A stretch of DNA of 64,000 nucleotides from assembly GCF_026625125.1 (NCBI RefSeq), contig NZ_CP113097.1:3892001-3956000 (forward strand), given 5' to 3'. A program made the position numbers and the translations under genes. Source of the DNA: Pseudomonas putida. Its GTDB lineage: Bacteria > Pseudomonadota > Gammaproteobacteria > Pseudomonadales > Pseudomonadaceae. The notes beneath the pieces are model-generated. The model was not told where the DNA came from and made no database searches. It saw only the letters and a program-made list of their open reading frames with translations. Each line of letters starts with the position of its first letter. The first letter of the stretch is position 1. Below are positions 32,298-41,893 of the stretch, one piece after another.

Positions 32298-32417
32298 CCC
32301 CGCATTTCATTTTTCATAAATTGCAGGCCCAGAGGCCTGACCGCCATGATGAGGAATATATTCGTTTGTTTGGCGATAGGCAAACGCGGCATACATCTTG
32401 GTTTTTGGGGATTTGTA

Positions 32418-32879
32418 ATGTCGCTCCGCCAATCCTTTGCGGCAGTGCTCCAAATGCTGCGCCAAAGCAAAGGCAACACGCAGCGCTCCATGGCATCCAG
32501 CCTGGATCAAACGACCATCAGCAAGGTGGAGAGCGGTAGGCATTCTGTGACCTTGGATGTAGGCCAAAAATTGGCTGCTGCGCTTGATCTTGAACTCACC
32601 GCGCTGATTGCTCTGGCCGTTTCTCGCGACAGCAATCGCACGCCTCGGGAAATACTTCTCACCTCGCTGGCCCAGCTCGAAGCCCTCGAATTGGCGGATA
32701 CCAACCAGCCCTCAGCGCCTGGCAGCAAACTTCCGCTCAATGTTGTGTCGGCACGAGAGAAATGGCAGGCCGTACAAGAACTAAAAGATCAAGGCCTCAC
32801 TCAATCCGAAGCTCGAAAAAAACTAGACCTGCCTGAGTCCACCGTCCGGCGTCTGTGGCATCTAAAACGCGAAAGTTAG
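32418..32879 (+). CDS. XRE-family transcriptional regulator
   Basis: A 153-residue protein with an N-terminal helix-turn-helix of the Cro/C1 type (FAAVLQMLRQSKGNTQRSMA, then SLDQTTISKVESGRHSVTLD). A second helix-turn-helix-like stretch lies at the C-terminus (LKDQGLTQSEARKKLDLPES followed by TVRRLWHLKRES), reminiscent of resolvase or Sigma-like HTHs. The ATG at 32418 with GGGGA 7 nt upstream is preferred over the frame opening at 32346. It is divergent from the minus-strand block 32297-30997 and probably controls it, an arrangement typical of prophage, defence and toxin loci. Confidence 0.78.
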   Translation: MSLRQSFAAVLQMLRQSKGNTQRSMASSLDQTTISKVESGRHSVTLDVGQKLAAALDLELTALIALAVSRDSNRTPREILLTSLAQLEALELADTNQPSAPGSKLPLNVVSAREKWQAVQELKDQGLTQSEARKKLDLPESTVRRLWHLKRES

Positions 32880-33178
32880 GCCTACCGGGGGCCGGCTGCC
32901 GATAGAGCAAGAGACAAATCGTAGAAACCGCCGAATCAACCGCATCGTCAACAGGCATAGAGGAACTGACAAATTGAGCTTCGACTGGAGACGGGATGGG
33001 CGGCATGGTTGCGCCCTTCACAAATTCTCAGATGCAGTGACGTGATCGCCAACACGCAATTGGCCTCAAGCGGATGGGGCAGCCGGCAGCTTGCGTCCAT
33101 ACCTTTGGAAGACGCAAAGATGCTACTCACAACGCTGAAAAGACCACAGAGATGGTGGCCCAGGCTACTGAACCTAGA
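32880..33178. other. Intergenic stretch without a supported gene
   Basis: Short frames are open on both strands: minus 33006-32797, starting MPPIPSPVEAQFVSS behind GAAGGG, and plus 33009-33197. Neither shows a family pattern, and the first overlaps the end of the XRE gene. I make no gene call. The stretch leads into the repeat structure at 33179. Confidence 0.4.
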
Positions 33179-33323
33179 GTGTAAACAGAGGTGGTAAAAA
33201 CGGGGGCGTTTTTACATTTTTTTAGGAATTTGTAATGAGATGCGGGGCGCGACCCTCTTCACCCCCAATGAAACTGGGGGTTCGAGGGTGACAGAGCGGT
33301 TTTTACACACCCGTTTACAATGC
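33179..33323. repeat. Inverted-repeat and hairpin cluster at the accessory/core junction
   Basis: Two copies of a TGTAAAC-N6/7-GTAAAAAC module face each other. The left copy (about 33179-33203) is direct and the right copy (about 33300-33323) is inverted. The left module is also half of a perfect 9-bp palindrome, GTAAAAACG (33194-33202) with CGTTTTTAC (33207-33215), followed by a run of seven T. Between the copies is a strong hairpin, ACCCTC + ACCCCCA (33252-33267) pairing with TGGGGGT + GAGGGT (33275-33289). The left palindrome plus T run could terminate rightward transcription. The whole could be a mobile-element end or an operator array. Confidence 0.6.
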
Positions 33324-33414
33324 TCTTGATGGAGACCAGGCGTTTATCTTGCTGCTGCTCCACGCGGGGCGCTCCAACTTGCATCAGTTACAAAGCCGAG
33401 GATTGTACCCCAGC

Positions 33415-33861
33415 TCAACGTTTGGCGCGCACCTCGTCGACGCCGCGGTTGGCCAACTGGTCAGCGCGCTCGTTGCCGGGGTGGCCGATGTGCCCGCGCA
33501 CCCACTTCCAGGTGACCTTGTGGCGGTTGACCTGCTCATCGAGCTGCTGCCACAGGTCGGCATTCTTCACTGGCTCTTTCGCGGCCGTCTTCCAGCCGCG
33601 TTTCTTCCAGTTGACCATCCACTCGTTGATGCCCTTCATCACGTATTGCGAGTCGGTGGTCAACACCACCTCGCATTCGCGCTTGAGCGCCATCAAGCCC
33701 TGGATCGCGGCCATCAGTTCCATGCGGTTGTTGGTGGTTTCGCGCTCGCCGCCCCACAGCTCCTTTTCGACGCCCTTGTAGATCAACAGGACGCCCCAGC
33801 CACCAGGGCCAGGATTGCCCTTGCAGGCACCATCGGTATACAACTCGACGCTATCGCTCAT
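33415..33861 (-). CDS. rnhA: Ribonuclease HI
   Basis: A 148-residue RNase HI that cleaves the RNA strand of RNA:DNA hybrids, for example R-loops and primers. The four catalytic acidic residues are at the classical positions D10 ([11 protein letters not shown]), E48 (NNRMELMA), D70 (TTDSQYV) and D134 (NERADQLA). The length is standard. In other pseudomonads dnaQ normally follows rnhA on the same strand; here the downstream side is the repeat cluster and accessory DNA. The next gene upstream is the methyltransferase at 33875, 13 nt away. Confidence 0.97.
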   Translation of the reverse strand: MSDSVELYTDGACKGNPGPGGWGVLLIYKGVEKELWGGERETTNNRMELMAAIQGLMALKRECEVVLTTDSQYVMKGINEWMVNWKKRGWKTAAKEPVKNADLWQQLDEQVNRHKVTWKWVRGHIGHPGNERADQLANRGVDEVRAKR

Positions 33862-33874
33862 GTACCACTCATGT

Positions 33875-34648
33875 TCAGTGCTTTTCGGTATCCGGGCTGA
33901 CCGCGGTGCGGTTGACCTTGGCCAGGGGCAACGGCAGCAGCTTGCCCATCGGCTCGCGGCGCTCCTGGCGCAGCGGCCTCAGGCCGACCACCATCTTGCG
34001 CGCTACCAGCAGGTAAACCCCGCCACCGGAGCTCTGCCAACCGCCCGCCACCCGTTCCCAGCCCGCCAGGCGTTGTTGCCAAGCCGGTGAGGCAAGCGGC
34101 GGACGATAACACCCGAAGCGGCGTTTCTCCAGCGCGAAGCCCAGCAGGTTGAGCCAGTCACCCACCCGTGACGGCGAGATGCAGCGGGCCTTGCGCAGCG
34201 CGCCATGGCTGAAGAAGTGGCGTATGCCCCAGCTGCTCCAGGGGTTGATGCCGACGATCAGCAGATGCCCACCGGGGCGTACGGCACTGGCGGCCTCGCG
34301 CAGCAAACCATGGGGCGACAGGCAGAAGTCCAGGCCGTGTTGCAGCACCACCACGTCGGCGGCGTGCTCGCTCAAGGGCCAGGCCTGCTCTTCGCAGACG
34401 ATCTCCACCCCCGGCAACGGCGCGCCCAGGCGCACGTTGCGCTGTACCTGAGGGGCGCTGGGCGGTGCCTCGGCGCAGGGGCCATAATGCACCAGGTAAC
34501 CACCGAAGAAGCGCCCGAGCTCCTCCTCCAGCAATTTTTCCTCTTCTTTGAGCATCAGCTGGCCGAGCGGGCCGTGGAACCAGTCACGGGCCAGGCTGAT
34601 CAGCTCGACCCAGGCCGGGTCGGCCTGGGCAAAGGGTTGGTCGGTCAT
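33875..34648 (-). CDS. SAM-dependent methyltransferase (class I)
   Basis: A 257-residue methyltransferase conserved beside rnhA and gloB in pseudomonads. The SAM-binding region is atypical, but the motif II/III pattern is clear ([20 protein letters not shown], then [20 protein letters not shown]). The target is unknown. GGGAGAG precedes the ATG at 34648; the frame is open to 34711. It ends 13 nt before rnhA and is probably co-transcribed with it, and it is divergent from gloB. Confidence 0.88.
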   Translation of the reverse strand: MTDQPFAQADPAWVELISLARDWFHGPLGQLMLKEEEKLLEEELGRFFGGYLVHYGPCAEAPPSAPQVQRNVRLGAPLPGVEIVCEEQAWPLSEHAADVVVLQHGLDFCLSPHGLLREAASAVRPGGHLLIVGINPWSSWGIRHFFSHGALRKARCISPSRVGDWLNLLGFALEKRRFGCYRPPLASPAWQQRLAGWERVAGGWQSSGGGVYLLVARKMVVGLRPLRQERREPMGKLLPLPLAKVNRTAVSPDTEKH

Positions 34649-34734
34649 TTGCGCTCTCCCTCGAAGGTTCTCGCACCGCGCCATCGCGGCTAAGATGCCC
34701 TCATGTGCCACGCTTGGCGATACGGATCCACACC

Positions 34735-35514
34735 ATGATACAGATCGATGCGCTCCCCGCTTTCTCCGACAACTACATCTGGTTGTTACAGGATACTGCC
34801 AAACGCCGCTGCGCGGTGGTCGATCCTGGCGATGCCGGACCGGTGCAGGCCTGGCTGGCCGCCCATCCTGACTGGCTGCTGGAGGATATCCTGATCACCC
34901 ACCACCACAATGACCACGTCGGCGGAGTCGAGCAGCTGAAAGCGCTGACCGGTGCGCGCGTCTGCGGCCCCGCCAACGAGCGCATCCCGTGCCGCGACCT
35001 TGCATTGGACGAGGGTGACAGGGTGACCGTGCTGGGCGTGACCTTCCAGGTCCTGGCAGTGCCGGGGCATACGCTGGGCCATATTGCCTTCTTCAGCGAC
35101 CAGCCCGCGACGCCGGTGCTGTTCAGCGGCGACACGCTGTTCGCCGCCGGCTGCGGGCGGATGTTCGAGGGCACGCCGGAGCAGATGCAGCCCGCCCTCG
35201 CCAGGTTGGCCGCGCTGCCGGAGCGTACCGAGGTGTACTGCGCCCACGAATACACCCTGAGCAACTTGCGCTTCGCCAAGGCCGTCGAGCCGCAAAACCC
35301 GCACGTTCTGCAACGTTTCGATGATGTTACCCGGCTGCGGGCCGACAATCGCATCACATTGCCATCAACCATCGGCCTGGAACGGCTGACTAACCCTTTT
35401 TTACGTACCGCTGAAACATTAGTTAAACAAAAAGCTGACGAATGGAAGGGACATTCAAACGCCACGCATGTCGCTGTTTTTGCTGCCTTGAGGTCTTGGA
35501 AGGACACCTTCTGA
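34735..35514 (+). CDS. gloB: Hydroxyacylglutathione hydrolase (glyoxalase II)
   Basis: A 259-residue metallo-beta-lactamase-fold enzyme that hydrolyses S-D-lactoylglutathione to D-lactate and glutathione, the second step of methylglyoxal detoxification. The metal-binding [10 protein letters not shown] (residues 55-64), [16 protein letters not shown] and [10 protein letters not shown] motifs, and the CAHEYTLSN segment, are all present. The ATG at 34735 aligns with the usual MIQIxALPAFxDNYIW opening. It is divergent from the methyltransferase gene. Confidence 0.96.
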   Translation: MIQIDALPAFSDNYIWLLQDTAKRRCAVVDPGDAGPVQAWLAAHPDWLLEDILITHHHNDHVGGVEQLKALTGARVCGPANERIPCRDLALDEGDRVTVLGVTFQVLAVPGHTLGHIAFFSDQPATPVLFSGDTLFAAGCGRMFEGTPEQMQPALARLAALPERTEVYCAHEYTLSNLRFAKAVEPQNPHVLQRFDDVTRLRADNRITLPSTIGLERLTNPFLRTAETLVKQKADEWKGHSNATHVAVFAALRSWKDTF

Positions 35515-35614
35515 TAACCTGAAGATATATCGCAACATGCGCTGCAAGGTTGACCCGGCGGGATGCGGTTTCTAGAATCGCCGAAATTTTTTGCCCGGAT
35601 ACCCGTCCCCGCCG

Positions 35615-37036
35615 ATGTCTTCCCCAAGCCGCAGAACCGCTCATTCAGTCGCCCTGACGCGCCTGGCCCAAATCAGTGCGCTGGCGCTGGCCGCCACCCT
35701 GGTGGGTTGCCAGAGCACCCGTCAGCTCGACGAATCCGATAGCGTTCGCGCGCACAGCTACCAGGCGCGGATCAAACACAAACCCGCTCCCCTCGCGGTC
35801 AAACCAGCCGAGCAGGCGCCCCAGGATGTGTGGGAGCGCATGCGCCAGGGCTTCGCCCTGCAAGACACCATCGACGTCAACCCGCGCATCGAGCAGCAGC
35901 GGCTGTGGTTTGCCAGCAACCCCTCGTTCCTGGAAAACGCCGGTGAGCGCGGCAGCCTGTACCTGCACTACATCGTCGAGCGCCTGGAAGAACGCGACAT
36001 GCCGCTGGAGCTGGCCCTGTTGCCGGCGATCGAAAGCGCCTACAATCCCATGGCCTACTCGCGCGCCCATGCTGCAGGCATGTGGCAGTTCATCCCCTCC
36101 ACGGGGCGCCACTTCAACCTGCGCCAGACCAATTTCTACGATGGTCGCCGCGACATCACCGCATCGACCAATGCCGCGCTGGACTACCTGAGCCGCCTGC
36201 ACGACATGTTCAACGGCGACTGGTTGCTGGCGCTGGCCGCCTATAACGCCGGCGAAGGCACCGTCAGCCGGGCGATCGAGCGCAACGAGAAACTCGGCCT
36301 GCCAACCGATTACTGGAACCTGCCCCTGCCGCAGGAAACACGCGACTACGTGCCCAAACTGCTGGCCCTGTCGCAGGTGGTGCTGACCCCCGAAGCCTAC
36401 GGCGTGAATCTCAACCCGATCGCCAACGAGCCCTACTTCGAAGCCGTCGCCATCAATGACCGCCTGGACCTGTCGCGGGTTGCCGCCTTCGCCAACATAG
36501 ACGAAGACGAACTGATCCAGCTCAACCCGGCTTTCAAGAAGCGCATGACCGTGGATGGGCCCAAGCAATTGCTGGTGCCGACGGCCAAGGCGCAACTGCT
36601 GTCCGACAGCCTGTCCAACCTCAAGCCTGAACAACTGATCAGCCTGCAGCCGAACAAGGCCGTGTTCGCTCGCGCCGTGGCTGAAGCCAAGGCGCCTGCC
36701 AGCGCCCGCAGCTACCGCGTGAAGCGCGGCGACAGCCTGAGCACCATTGCAAGGGCCAACCGGGTTTCGGTCAAGGATATCCAGCGCTGGAACAAGCTCC
36801 CGGGTAGCCGGGTAAAGGCCGGCCAGGTGCTGGCGCTGCGTGGCGGGAGTGCGGCGGGCAACCGGGTGGCGGCATCCTCCAAGCGCTCTACCCAGTACAA
36901 GGTCCGCAAAGGCGACTCACTGTATCTGGTGGCGAAACGGTTCAACGTCGAGATGAAGCACCTCAAGCGCTGGAATCCGCGCAGCGGGCATGCCCTCAAG
37001 CCAGGCCAGACCTTGACCGTCTACCTGGGGCACTGA
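35615..37036 (+). CDS. mltD: Membrane-bound lytic murein transglycosylase D
   Basis: A 473-residue lipoprotein. The signal peptide ends in the lipobox LVGC with Cys at 32. The SLT catalytic domain has the Glu in LLPAIESAYNPMAYSRAHAA followed by GMWQFIPSTGRHF, and LALAAYNAGEGTVSRAI. Two LysM peptidoglycan-binding repeats follow (YRVKRGDSLSTIARANRVSV and YKVRKGDSLYLVAKRFNVEM). It cleaves glycan strands to 1,6-anhydroMurNAc products. The ATG at 35615 is preferred to a TTG at 35591. A hairpin follows at 37045. Confidence 0.94.
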   Translation: MSSPSRRTAHSVALTRLAQISALALAATLVGCQSTRQLDESDSVRAHSYQARIKHKPAPLAVKPAEQAPQDVWERMRQGFALQDTIDVNPRIEQQRLWFASNPSFLENAGERGSLYLHYIVERLEERDMPLELALLPAIESAYNPMAYSRAHAAGMWQFIPSTGRHFNLRQTNFYDGRRDITASTNAALDYLSRLHDMFNGDWLLALAAYNAGEGTVSRAIERNEKLGLPTDYWNLPLPQETRDYVPKLLALSQVVLTPEAYGVNLNPIANEPYFEAVAINDRLDLSRVAAFANIDEDELIQLNPAFKKRMTVDGPKQLLVPTAKAQLLSDSLSNLKPEQLISLQPNKAVFARAVAEAKAPASARSYRVKRGDSLSTIARANRVSVKDIQRWNKLPGSRVKAGQVLALRGGSAAGNRVAASSKRSTQYKVRKGDSLYLVAKRFNVEMKHLKRWNPRSGHALKPGQTLTVYLGH

Positions 37037-37044
37037 TCTGAATC

Positions 37045-37063
37045 GGGGCTGCTTGGCAGCCCC
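37045..37063 (+). terminator. Hairpin after mltD
   Basis: GGGGCTGC (37045-37052) pairs with GCAGCCCC (37056-37063) across a TTG loop, 9 nt after the mltD stop. The following tract is only weakly T-rich, so termination may be partial. Confidence 0.55.
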
Positions 37064-37155
37064 TCGATCTCCTTCCCGCCACACCCTTTTTCCAACCCCG
37101 CCAAGCTGTTACTGTAGCCCGACCAAAGCCCAACGCCTCTGGATCGGATGCCGAC

Positions 37156-38985
37156 TTGATACGTCCCCTCCTGCTGTCACTCAGCCTGGCCTTGAGCTTT
37201 CCCGCAGCCGCGATGGTGAGCGAAAGCCACGGATACGCGCAGTTCGGCACGCTCAAGTACCCAGCGACATTCACCCATTTCGACTGGGTCAACCCGCAAG
37301 CGCCCAAGGGCGGCACCTTGCGTGCTATGGCATTGGGTACGTTCGATACGCTCAACGCCTATACCTTCAAGGGTTCAAGCCCGGTCACAACGCCGAACTT
37401 CCTGCAGTACGGGGTCAACGAGCTCAACGAAACGCTGATGGTCGGCACCGGCATGTACGACCCTTCCGGCGACGAACCCACGTCCAGTTACGGCCTCATC
37501 GCGCGCTCGGTGGAGTACAGCGAGGACCGTAGCTGGGTGGTGTTCAACCTGCGCCCGCAAGCGCGCTGGCATGACGGCAAACCGATCACCTCGGCCGACG
37601 TCGCCTTCTCTTATTACACGCTGCTAAAAGGCGGCCACCCGATCTACCGCACCAATCTGCAGGAAGTGCAGCGCGTAGATATCCTTGGCCCGTTGCGCAT
37701 CCGCTTCGTGTTCAAGCGCGCTGGCAACCCGCTGCTGATCCTGCGCCTGGGCGAGATGCCGGTGCTGCCCAAACACTACTGGCAAGGCCGCGATTTCAAG
37801 GCCACCACCTTCGAGCCGCCTCTGGGCAGTGGCCCCTACCGCATCACCCAGGTGCAGCCCGGCAGGCGCCTGGTGTTCGAGCGAGTGAAGAATTACTGGG
37901 GCAAGGACCTTGCGGTGAACCGCGGCAAGTACAACTTCAACCGCGTCAAATACGAGTTCTATCGGGATGCCACAGTCGCGTTCGAAGCCTTCAAGGCCGG
38001 CGAATTCGACATCTATATCGAGCATCAGGCAAAGAACTGGGCCAACGGCTACAACTTCCCGGCACTGCGCCGTGGCGAGGTGATAAAGGCCCAGATCCCG
38101 CACCGCATCCCGACCCAGACCCAGGGGTTGTTCATGAACACCCGCCGGCCCACCTTCAGCGACGCCAGGGTACGCCAGGCGCTGGGCCTGATGCTCGACT
38201 TCCAATGGACCAACCGCGCCCTTTTCAGCAGCGCCTACCGCCGCTCGACCAGCTACTACCCCAATAGCGAGTTTGCCGCCAGCGGCTTGCCCACGGGCAA
38301 GGAGTGGCTGCTGCTGGCGCCGTTCCGTGACCAATTGCCGGAAAAGCTGTTCACCCAACCCTATCAGGTCAGCCACACCGATGGCCGCGGCATCAACCGC
38401 CAGACCCTGCGCCAGGCGCTGAGCCTGCTCGGCGACGCCGGCTGGAAGCTCGACGGCCAGCGCCTGGTCGACGCACACGGGCAGCAGCTGCGCATGGAAC
38501 TGCTGCTGGTGAACCCCAACCTCGAACGCATCTTGCAGCCCTATGTCGAAAACCTGGCGAGCATCGGCATCGATGCGCGCTTGCGCACCGTGGACCGTGC
38601 CCAGTACAAACAACGCCTGGACCAGTTCGACTTCGACATGATTCTGATGACCCTGAGTCAGACCTTGAGCCCCGGCCTGGAACAGTGGTTGTACTTCCAT
38701 TCCAGCCAGGCTGCGACCAAGGGCAGCAAGAATTACGCGGGGGTCAGGGATCCTGTGGTCGACCACCTGCTCGATACCCTGCTCGCCGCACGCACCCGCG
38801 ATGACCAGGTCGCCGCCGCCCGCGCCCTGGACCGCGTGCTTTCCTGGCAGTACTACATGATCCCCAACTGGTATCTCGACAATCACCGCCTGGCCTACCG
38901 CAACCGGTTCGGTTTCGTCACCACACCGCCCTATACCCTCGGGCTGAATACCTGGTGGCTAAAGACTTCGGAGAAAGCCCAATGA
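37156..38985 (+). CDS. Peptide ABC transporter solute-binding protein, YejA-like (first copy)
   Basis: A 609-residue family 5 extracellular solute-binding protein with a signal peptide (PLLLSLSLALSFPAAAM). The fold pattern includes HFDWVNPQAPKGGTLR, LGSGPYRITQVQPGRRLVFE and FEAFKAGEFDIYIEHQAKNW. It binds oligopeptides in the periplasm for the Yej-type importer that follows. The start appears to be a TTG at 37156, as no in-frame ATG fits the signal peptide. It overlaps the next gene by 4 nt (ATGA, 38982-38985), and the second copy is about half identical. Confidence 0.92.
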   Translation: MIRPLLLSLSLALSFPAAAMVSESHGYAQFGTLKYPATFTHFDWVNPQAPKGGTLRAMALGTFDTLNAYTFKGSSPVTTPNFLQYGVNELNETLMVGTGMYDPSGDEPTSSYGLIARSVEYSEDRSWVVFNLRPQARWHDGKPITSADVAFSYYTLLKGGHPIYRTNLQEVQRVDILGPLRIRFVFKRAGNPLLILRLGEMPVLPKHYWQGRDFKATTFEPPLGSGPYRITQVQPGRRLVFERVKNYWGKDLAVNRGKYNFNRVKYEFYRDATVAFEAFKAGEFDIYIEHQAKNWANGYNFPALRRGEVIKAQIPHRIPTQTQGLFMNTRRPTFSDARVRQALGLMLDFQWTNRALFSSAYRRSTSYYPNSEFAASGLPTGKEWLLLAPFRDQLPEKLFTQPYQVSHTDGRGINRQTLRQALSLLGDAGWKLDGQRLVDAHGQQLRMELLLVNPNLERILQPYVENLASIGIDARLRTVDRAQYKQRLDQFDFDMILMTLSQTLSPGLEQWLYFHSSQAATKGSKNYAGVRDPVVDHLLDTLLAARTRDDQVAAARALDRVLSWQYYMIPNWYLDNHRLAYRNRFGFVTTPPYTLGLNTWWLKTSEKAQ

Positions 38986-40817
38986 TGCCAACGTACCGCC
39001 TGCGCCAACTGGCAGGCAGCCTGCTGCTCGCCTGCCTGAGCCTGCCGGCCATGGCCGCGCCGCAACACGCACTGACCCTTTATGATGAAGCGCCGAAATA
39101 CCCGGCCGACTTCAAGCACTTCGACTACGTCAACCCCGACGCGCCCAAGGGCGGCACCTTCCGCCAGTCCAGCTTCGGTGGTTTCGACAGCCTCAACCCC
39201 TTCATCAACAAAGGCGTGGCCGCCGAAAACGTCGGTGCCATCTACGACACCTTGATGCGCCAGAGCCTGGACGAGCCCTTTACCGAGTACGGCCTGGTTG
39301 CCGGCAAGATCGAAAAGGCCCCGGACAACAGCTGGGTGCGCTTCTACCTGCGCCCCGAGGCACGCTTCCACGACGGCCACCCGATGCGCGCCGAAGACGT
39401 GGTATTCACCTTCAACGCCCTGATCAAAGACGGCGCACCGCTGTACCGCCAGTACTATGGCGATGTCGCCCAAGTCGTCGCCGAAGACCCGCTGCGTGTG
39501 CTGTTCACGTTCAAGCACAAGAACAACCGCGAGTTGCCGCTGATCCTCGGCCAGTTGCCGGTACTGCCCAAGCACTGGTACGAAGGCCGCGAATTCAACC
39601 GCGGCAACCTGGAAATCCCGCTCGGCAGCGGCCCGTACAAGATCACCGAGGTCAAGCCCGGCCGCTCGATCCGCTACGAGCGGGTCAAGGACTACTGGGC
39701 CAAGGACCTGCCGCTCAACCGCGGCCAGTTCAACTTCGACGCCATGACCTTCGACTCCTACCGCGACAACACCGTCGCACTGGAAGCACTCAAGGCTGGC
39801 CAGTTCGACTATGGCCTGGAAACCAGCGCGAAAAACTGGGCCACCGCCTACAACGTTCCCGCTGTACGCGATGGCCGCCTGATCAAGGAAGAACTGCCCA
39901 ACGGCAACCCCACCGGCATGCAAGGGTTCATTTTCAACCTGCGTAAACCGGTGTTCCAGGACATCCGCGTGCGCCAGGCGCTGAGCCTGCTGCTGGACTT
40001 CGAGTGGACCAACAAGCAGTTGTTCAACGGCGCCTACACCCGCACCGGCAGCTACTTCGAAAACTCCGAAATGGCCGCCCGGGGCCTGCCCTCGCCTGCC
40101 GAGCTGAAGATACTCGAGCCGCTGCGCGGCAAGATTCCCGAACAGGTGTTCAGCGAGGTCTTCCACAACCCGGTCACCGACGGCAGCGGCATGATCCGCG
40201 AACAGCAGCGCCAGGCTTACAAATTGCTGATGGACGCTGGCTGGAAGATCGTCGACGACAAGATGGTCGACAAGAACGGCAAGCCAGTGTCCATCGAGTT
40301 TCTGCTGGCCCAGACAGAATTCGAGCGCATCCTGCTGCCGTTCAAACGCAACCTGGCCGACCTTGGCATCGACTTGAACATCCGCCGCGTCGACGTCTCG
40401 CAATACATCACCCGCCTGCGCTCACGTGACTTCGACATGATCGTCAGTGGCTTTGCGCAGTCCAACTCCCCAGGCAACGAGCAGCGCGAGTTCTGGTCCA
40501 GTGCGGCGGCTGACAACCCCGGCAGCCGCAACTTCATCGGCCTGCGTGACCCGGCCATCGACCAGCTGGTCGAAGCACTGATCAACGCCGACTCCCGGCA
40601 AAGCCTGATCGACCACTCCCGCGCCCTGGACCGGGTGCTGCTATGGGGCTACTACGTGATCCCCAACTGGCACATCAAGACCTGGCGCGTGGCCTACTGG
40701 AACCACATCGGCCACCCCGATGTTTCACCCAAGTACGACATCGGCATCGACACCTGGTGGATCAAGCCTGACGTGACGCCAGCCGTGTCCGAAACGCCCG
40801 CTCAAGAGGCCAACTGA
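38982..40817 (+). CDS. yejA: Peptide ABC transporter solute-binding protein, YejA-like (second copy)
   Basis: A 611-residue family 5 solute-binding protein with a signal peptide ([18 protein letters not shown]). Its core closely follows the previous protein ([60 protein letters not shown]). The ATG at 38982 overlaps the upstream stop. The tandem pair probably arose by duplication and widens peptide specificity. The permease gene begins 1 nt after its stop, so the unit is a tight operon. Confidence 0.93.
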   Translation: MMPTYRLRQLAGSLLLACLSLPAMAAPQHALTLYDEAPKYPADFKHFDYVNPDAPKGGTFRQSSFGGFDSLNPFINKGVAAENVGAIYDTLMRQSLDEPFTEYGLVAGKIEKAPDNSWVRFYLRPEARFHDGHPMRAEDVVFTFNALIKDGAPLYRQYYGDVAQVVAEDPLRVLFTFKHKNNRELPLILGQLPVLPKHWYEGREFNRGNLEIPLGSGPYKITEVKPGRSIRYERVKDYWAKDLPLNRGQFNFDAMTFDSYRDNTVALEALKAGQFDYGLETSAKNWATAYNVPAVRDGRLIKEELPNGNPTGMQGFIFNLRKPVFQDIRVRQALSLLLDFEWTNKQLFNGAYTRTGSYFENSEMAARGLPSPAELKILEPLRGKIPEQVFSEVFHNPVTDGSGMIREQQRQAYKLLMDAGWKIVDDKMVDKNGKPVSIEFLLAQTEFERILLPFKRNLADLGIDLNIRRVDVSQYITRLRSRDFDMIVSGFAQSNSPGNEQREFWSSAAADNPGSRNFIGLRDPAIDQLVEALINADSRQSLIDHSRALDRVLLWGYYVIPNWHIKTWRVAYWNHIGHPDVSPKYDIGIDTWWIKPDVTPAVSETPAQEAN

Positions 40818-40818
40818 C

Positions 40819-41892
40819 ATGCTGGCCTACATCCTGCGTCGTCTGCTGCTGATCATCCCGACCCTGTTCGGCATCCTGGTCATCAACTTCATCATCGTCC
40901 AAGCCGCCCCCGGCGGCCCGGTCGAACAGATGATCGCCAAGCTCGAAGGCTTCGAGGGCGCCACCAGCCGGATCGCCGGCGGTGGCGCCGAGGTCTCCGT
41001 GGCCGGCTCCAACTACCGCGGCGCCCAGGGCCTCGACCCGGCGCTGATCGCGGAAATCGAGCGCATGTACGGCTTCGACAAGTCGCCCCCCGAGCGTTTA
41101 TGGATAATGGTCAAGAACTACGCCCAACTGGACTTCGGCGAGAGCTTCTTTCGCGACGCCAAGGTCATCGACCTGATCGCCGAAAAGATGCCGGTTTCGA
41201 TTTCGCTCGGGCTGTGGAGCACCTTGATCATGTACCTGGTGTCGATCCCCCTGGGCATTGCCAAGGCGGTGCGCCACGGTAGCCACTTCGACGTCTGGAC
41301 CAGCTCGGCGATCATCGTCGGCTATGCCATCCCGGCGTTCCTGTTCGCCATCCTGCTGATCGTGCTGTTCGCCGGCGGCAGCTACTTCGACTGGTTCCCG
41401 CTGCGCGGCCTGACCTCGAACAACTTCGACGAGCTGTCCACGACCGGCAAGGTGCTCGACTACTTCTGGCACCTGGTGCTACCGATCACCGCCCTGGTGA
41501 TCGGCAACTTCGCCACCATGACCCTGCTGACCAAGAACAGCTTCCTCGACGAGATCAACAAGCAGTACGTGGTCACCGCCAAAGCCAAAGGCCTGAGCCG
41601 CTCACGGGTGCTCTACGGCCACGTGTTCCGCAATGCCATGCTGCTGGTGATCGCAGGCTTCCCTTCGGCGTTCATCGGCATCTTCTTCACCGGCTCGCTG
41701 CTGATCGAGGTGATCTTCTCCCTCGATGGCCTGGGCCTGATGAGTTTCGAGGCGGCCATCAACCGCGACTACCCGGTGGTGTTCGGCACCCTGTTCATCT
41801 TCACCCTGCTCGGGCTGGTGGTGAAACTGATCGGCGACCTCACCTACACCCTGGTCGATCCGCGCATCGACTTCGCCAGCCGGGAGCACTGA
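40819..41892 (+). CDS. yejB: Peptide ABC transporter permease YejB
   Basis: A 357-residue inner-membrane permease with six predicted helices. The N-terminal [20 protein letters not shown] is characteristic of YejB/OppB permeases. A family-specific periplasmic insertion follows ([20 protein letters not shown]), and the EAA loop that docks the ATPase is [20 protein letters not shown]. It pairs with YejE. Confidence 0.95.
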   Translation: MLAYILRRLLLIIPTLFGILVINFIIVQAAPGGPVEQMIAKLEGFEGATSRIAGGGAEVSVAGSNYRGAQGLDPALIAEIERMYGFDKSPPERLWIMVKNYAQLDFGESFFRDAKVIDLIAEKMPVSISLGLWSTLIMYLVSIPLGIAKAVRHGSHFDVWTSSAIIVGYAIPAFLFAILLIVLFAGGSYFDWFPLRGLTSNNFDELSTTGKVLDYFWHLVLPITALVIGNFATMTLLTKNSFLDEINKQYVVTAKAKGLSRSRVLYGHVFRNAMLLVIAGFPSAFIGIFFTGSLLIEVIFSLDGLGLMSFEAAINRDYPVVFGTLFIFTLLGLVVKLIGDLTYTLVDPRIDFASREH

Positions 41893-41893
41893 C

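Noticed and set aside
38931..40403. 490-codon open frame on the minus strand
   Set aside because: Antisense to the solute-binding protein genes; no motif and no ribosome site.
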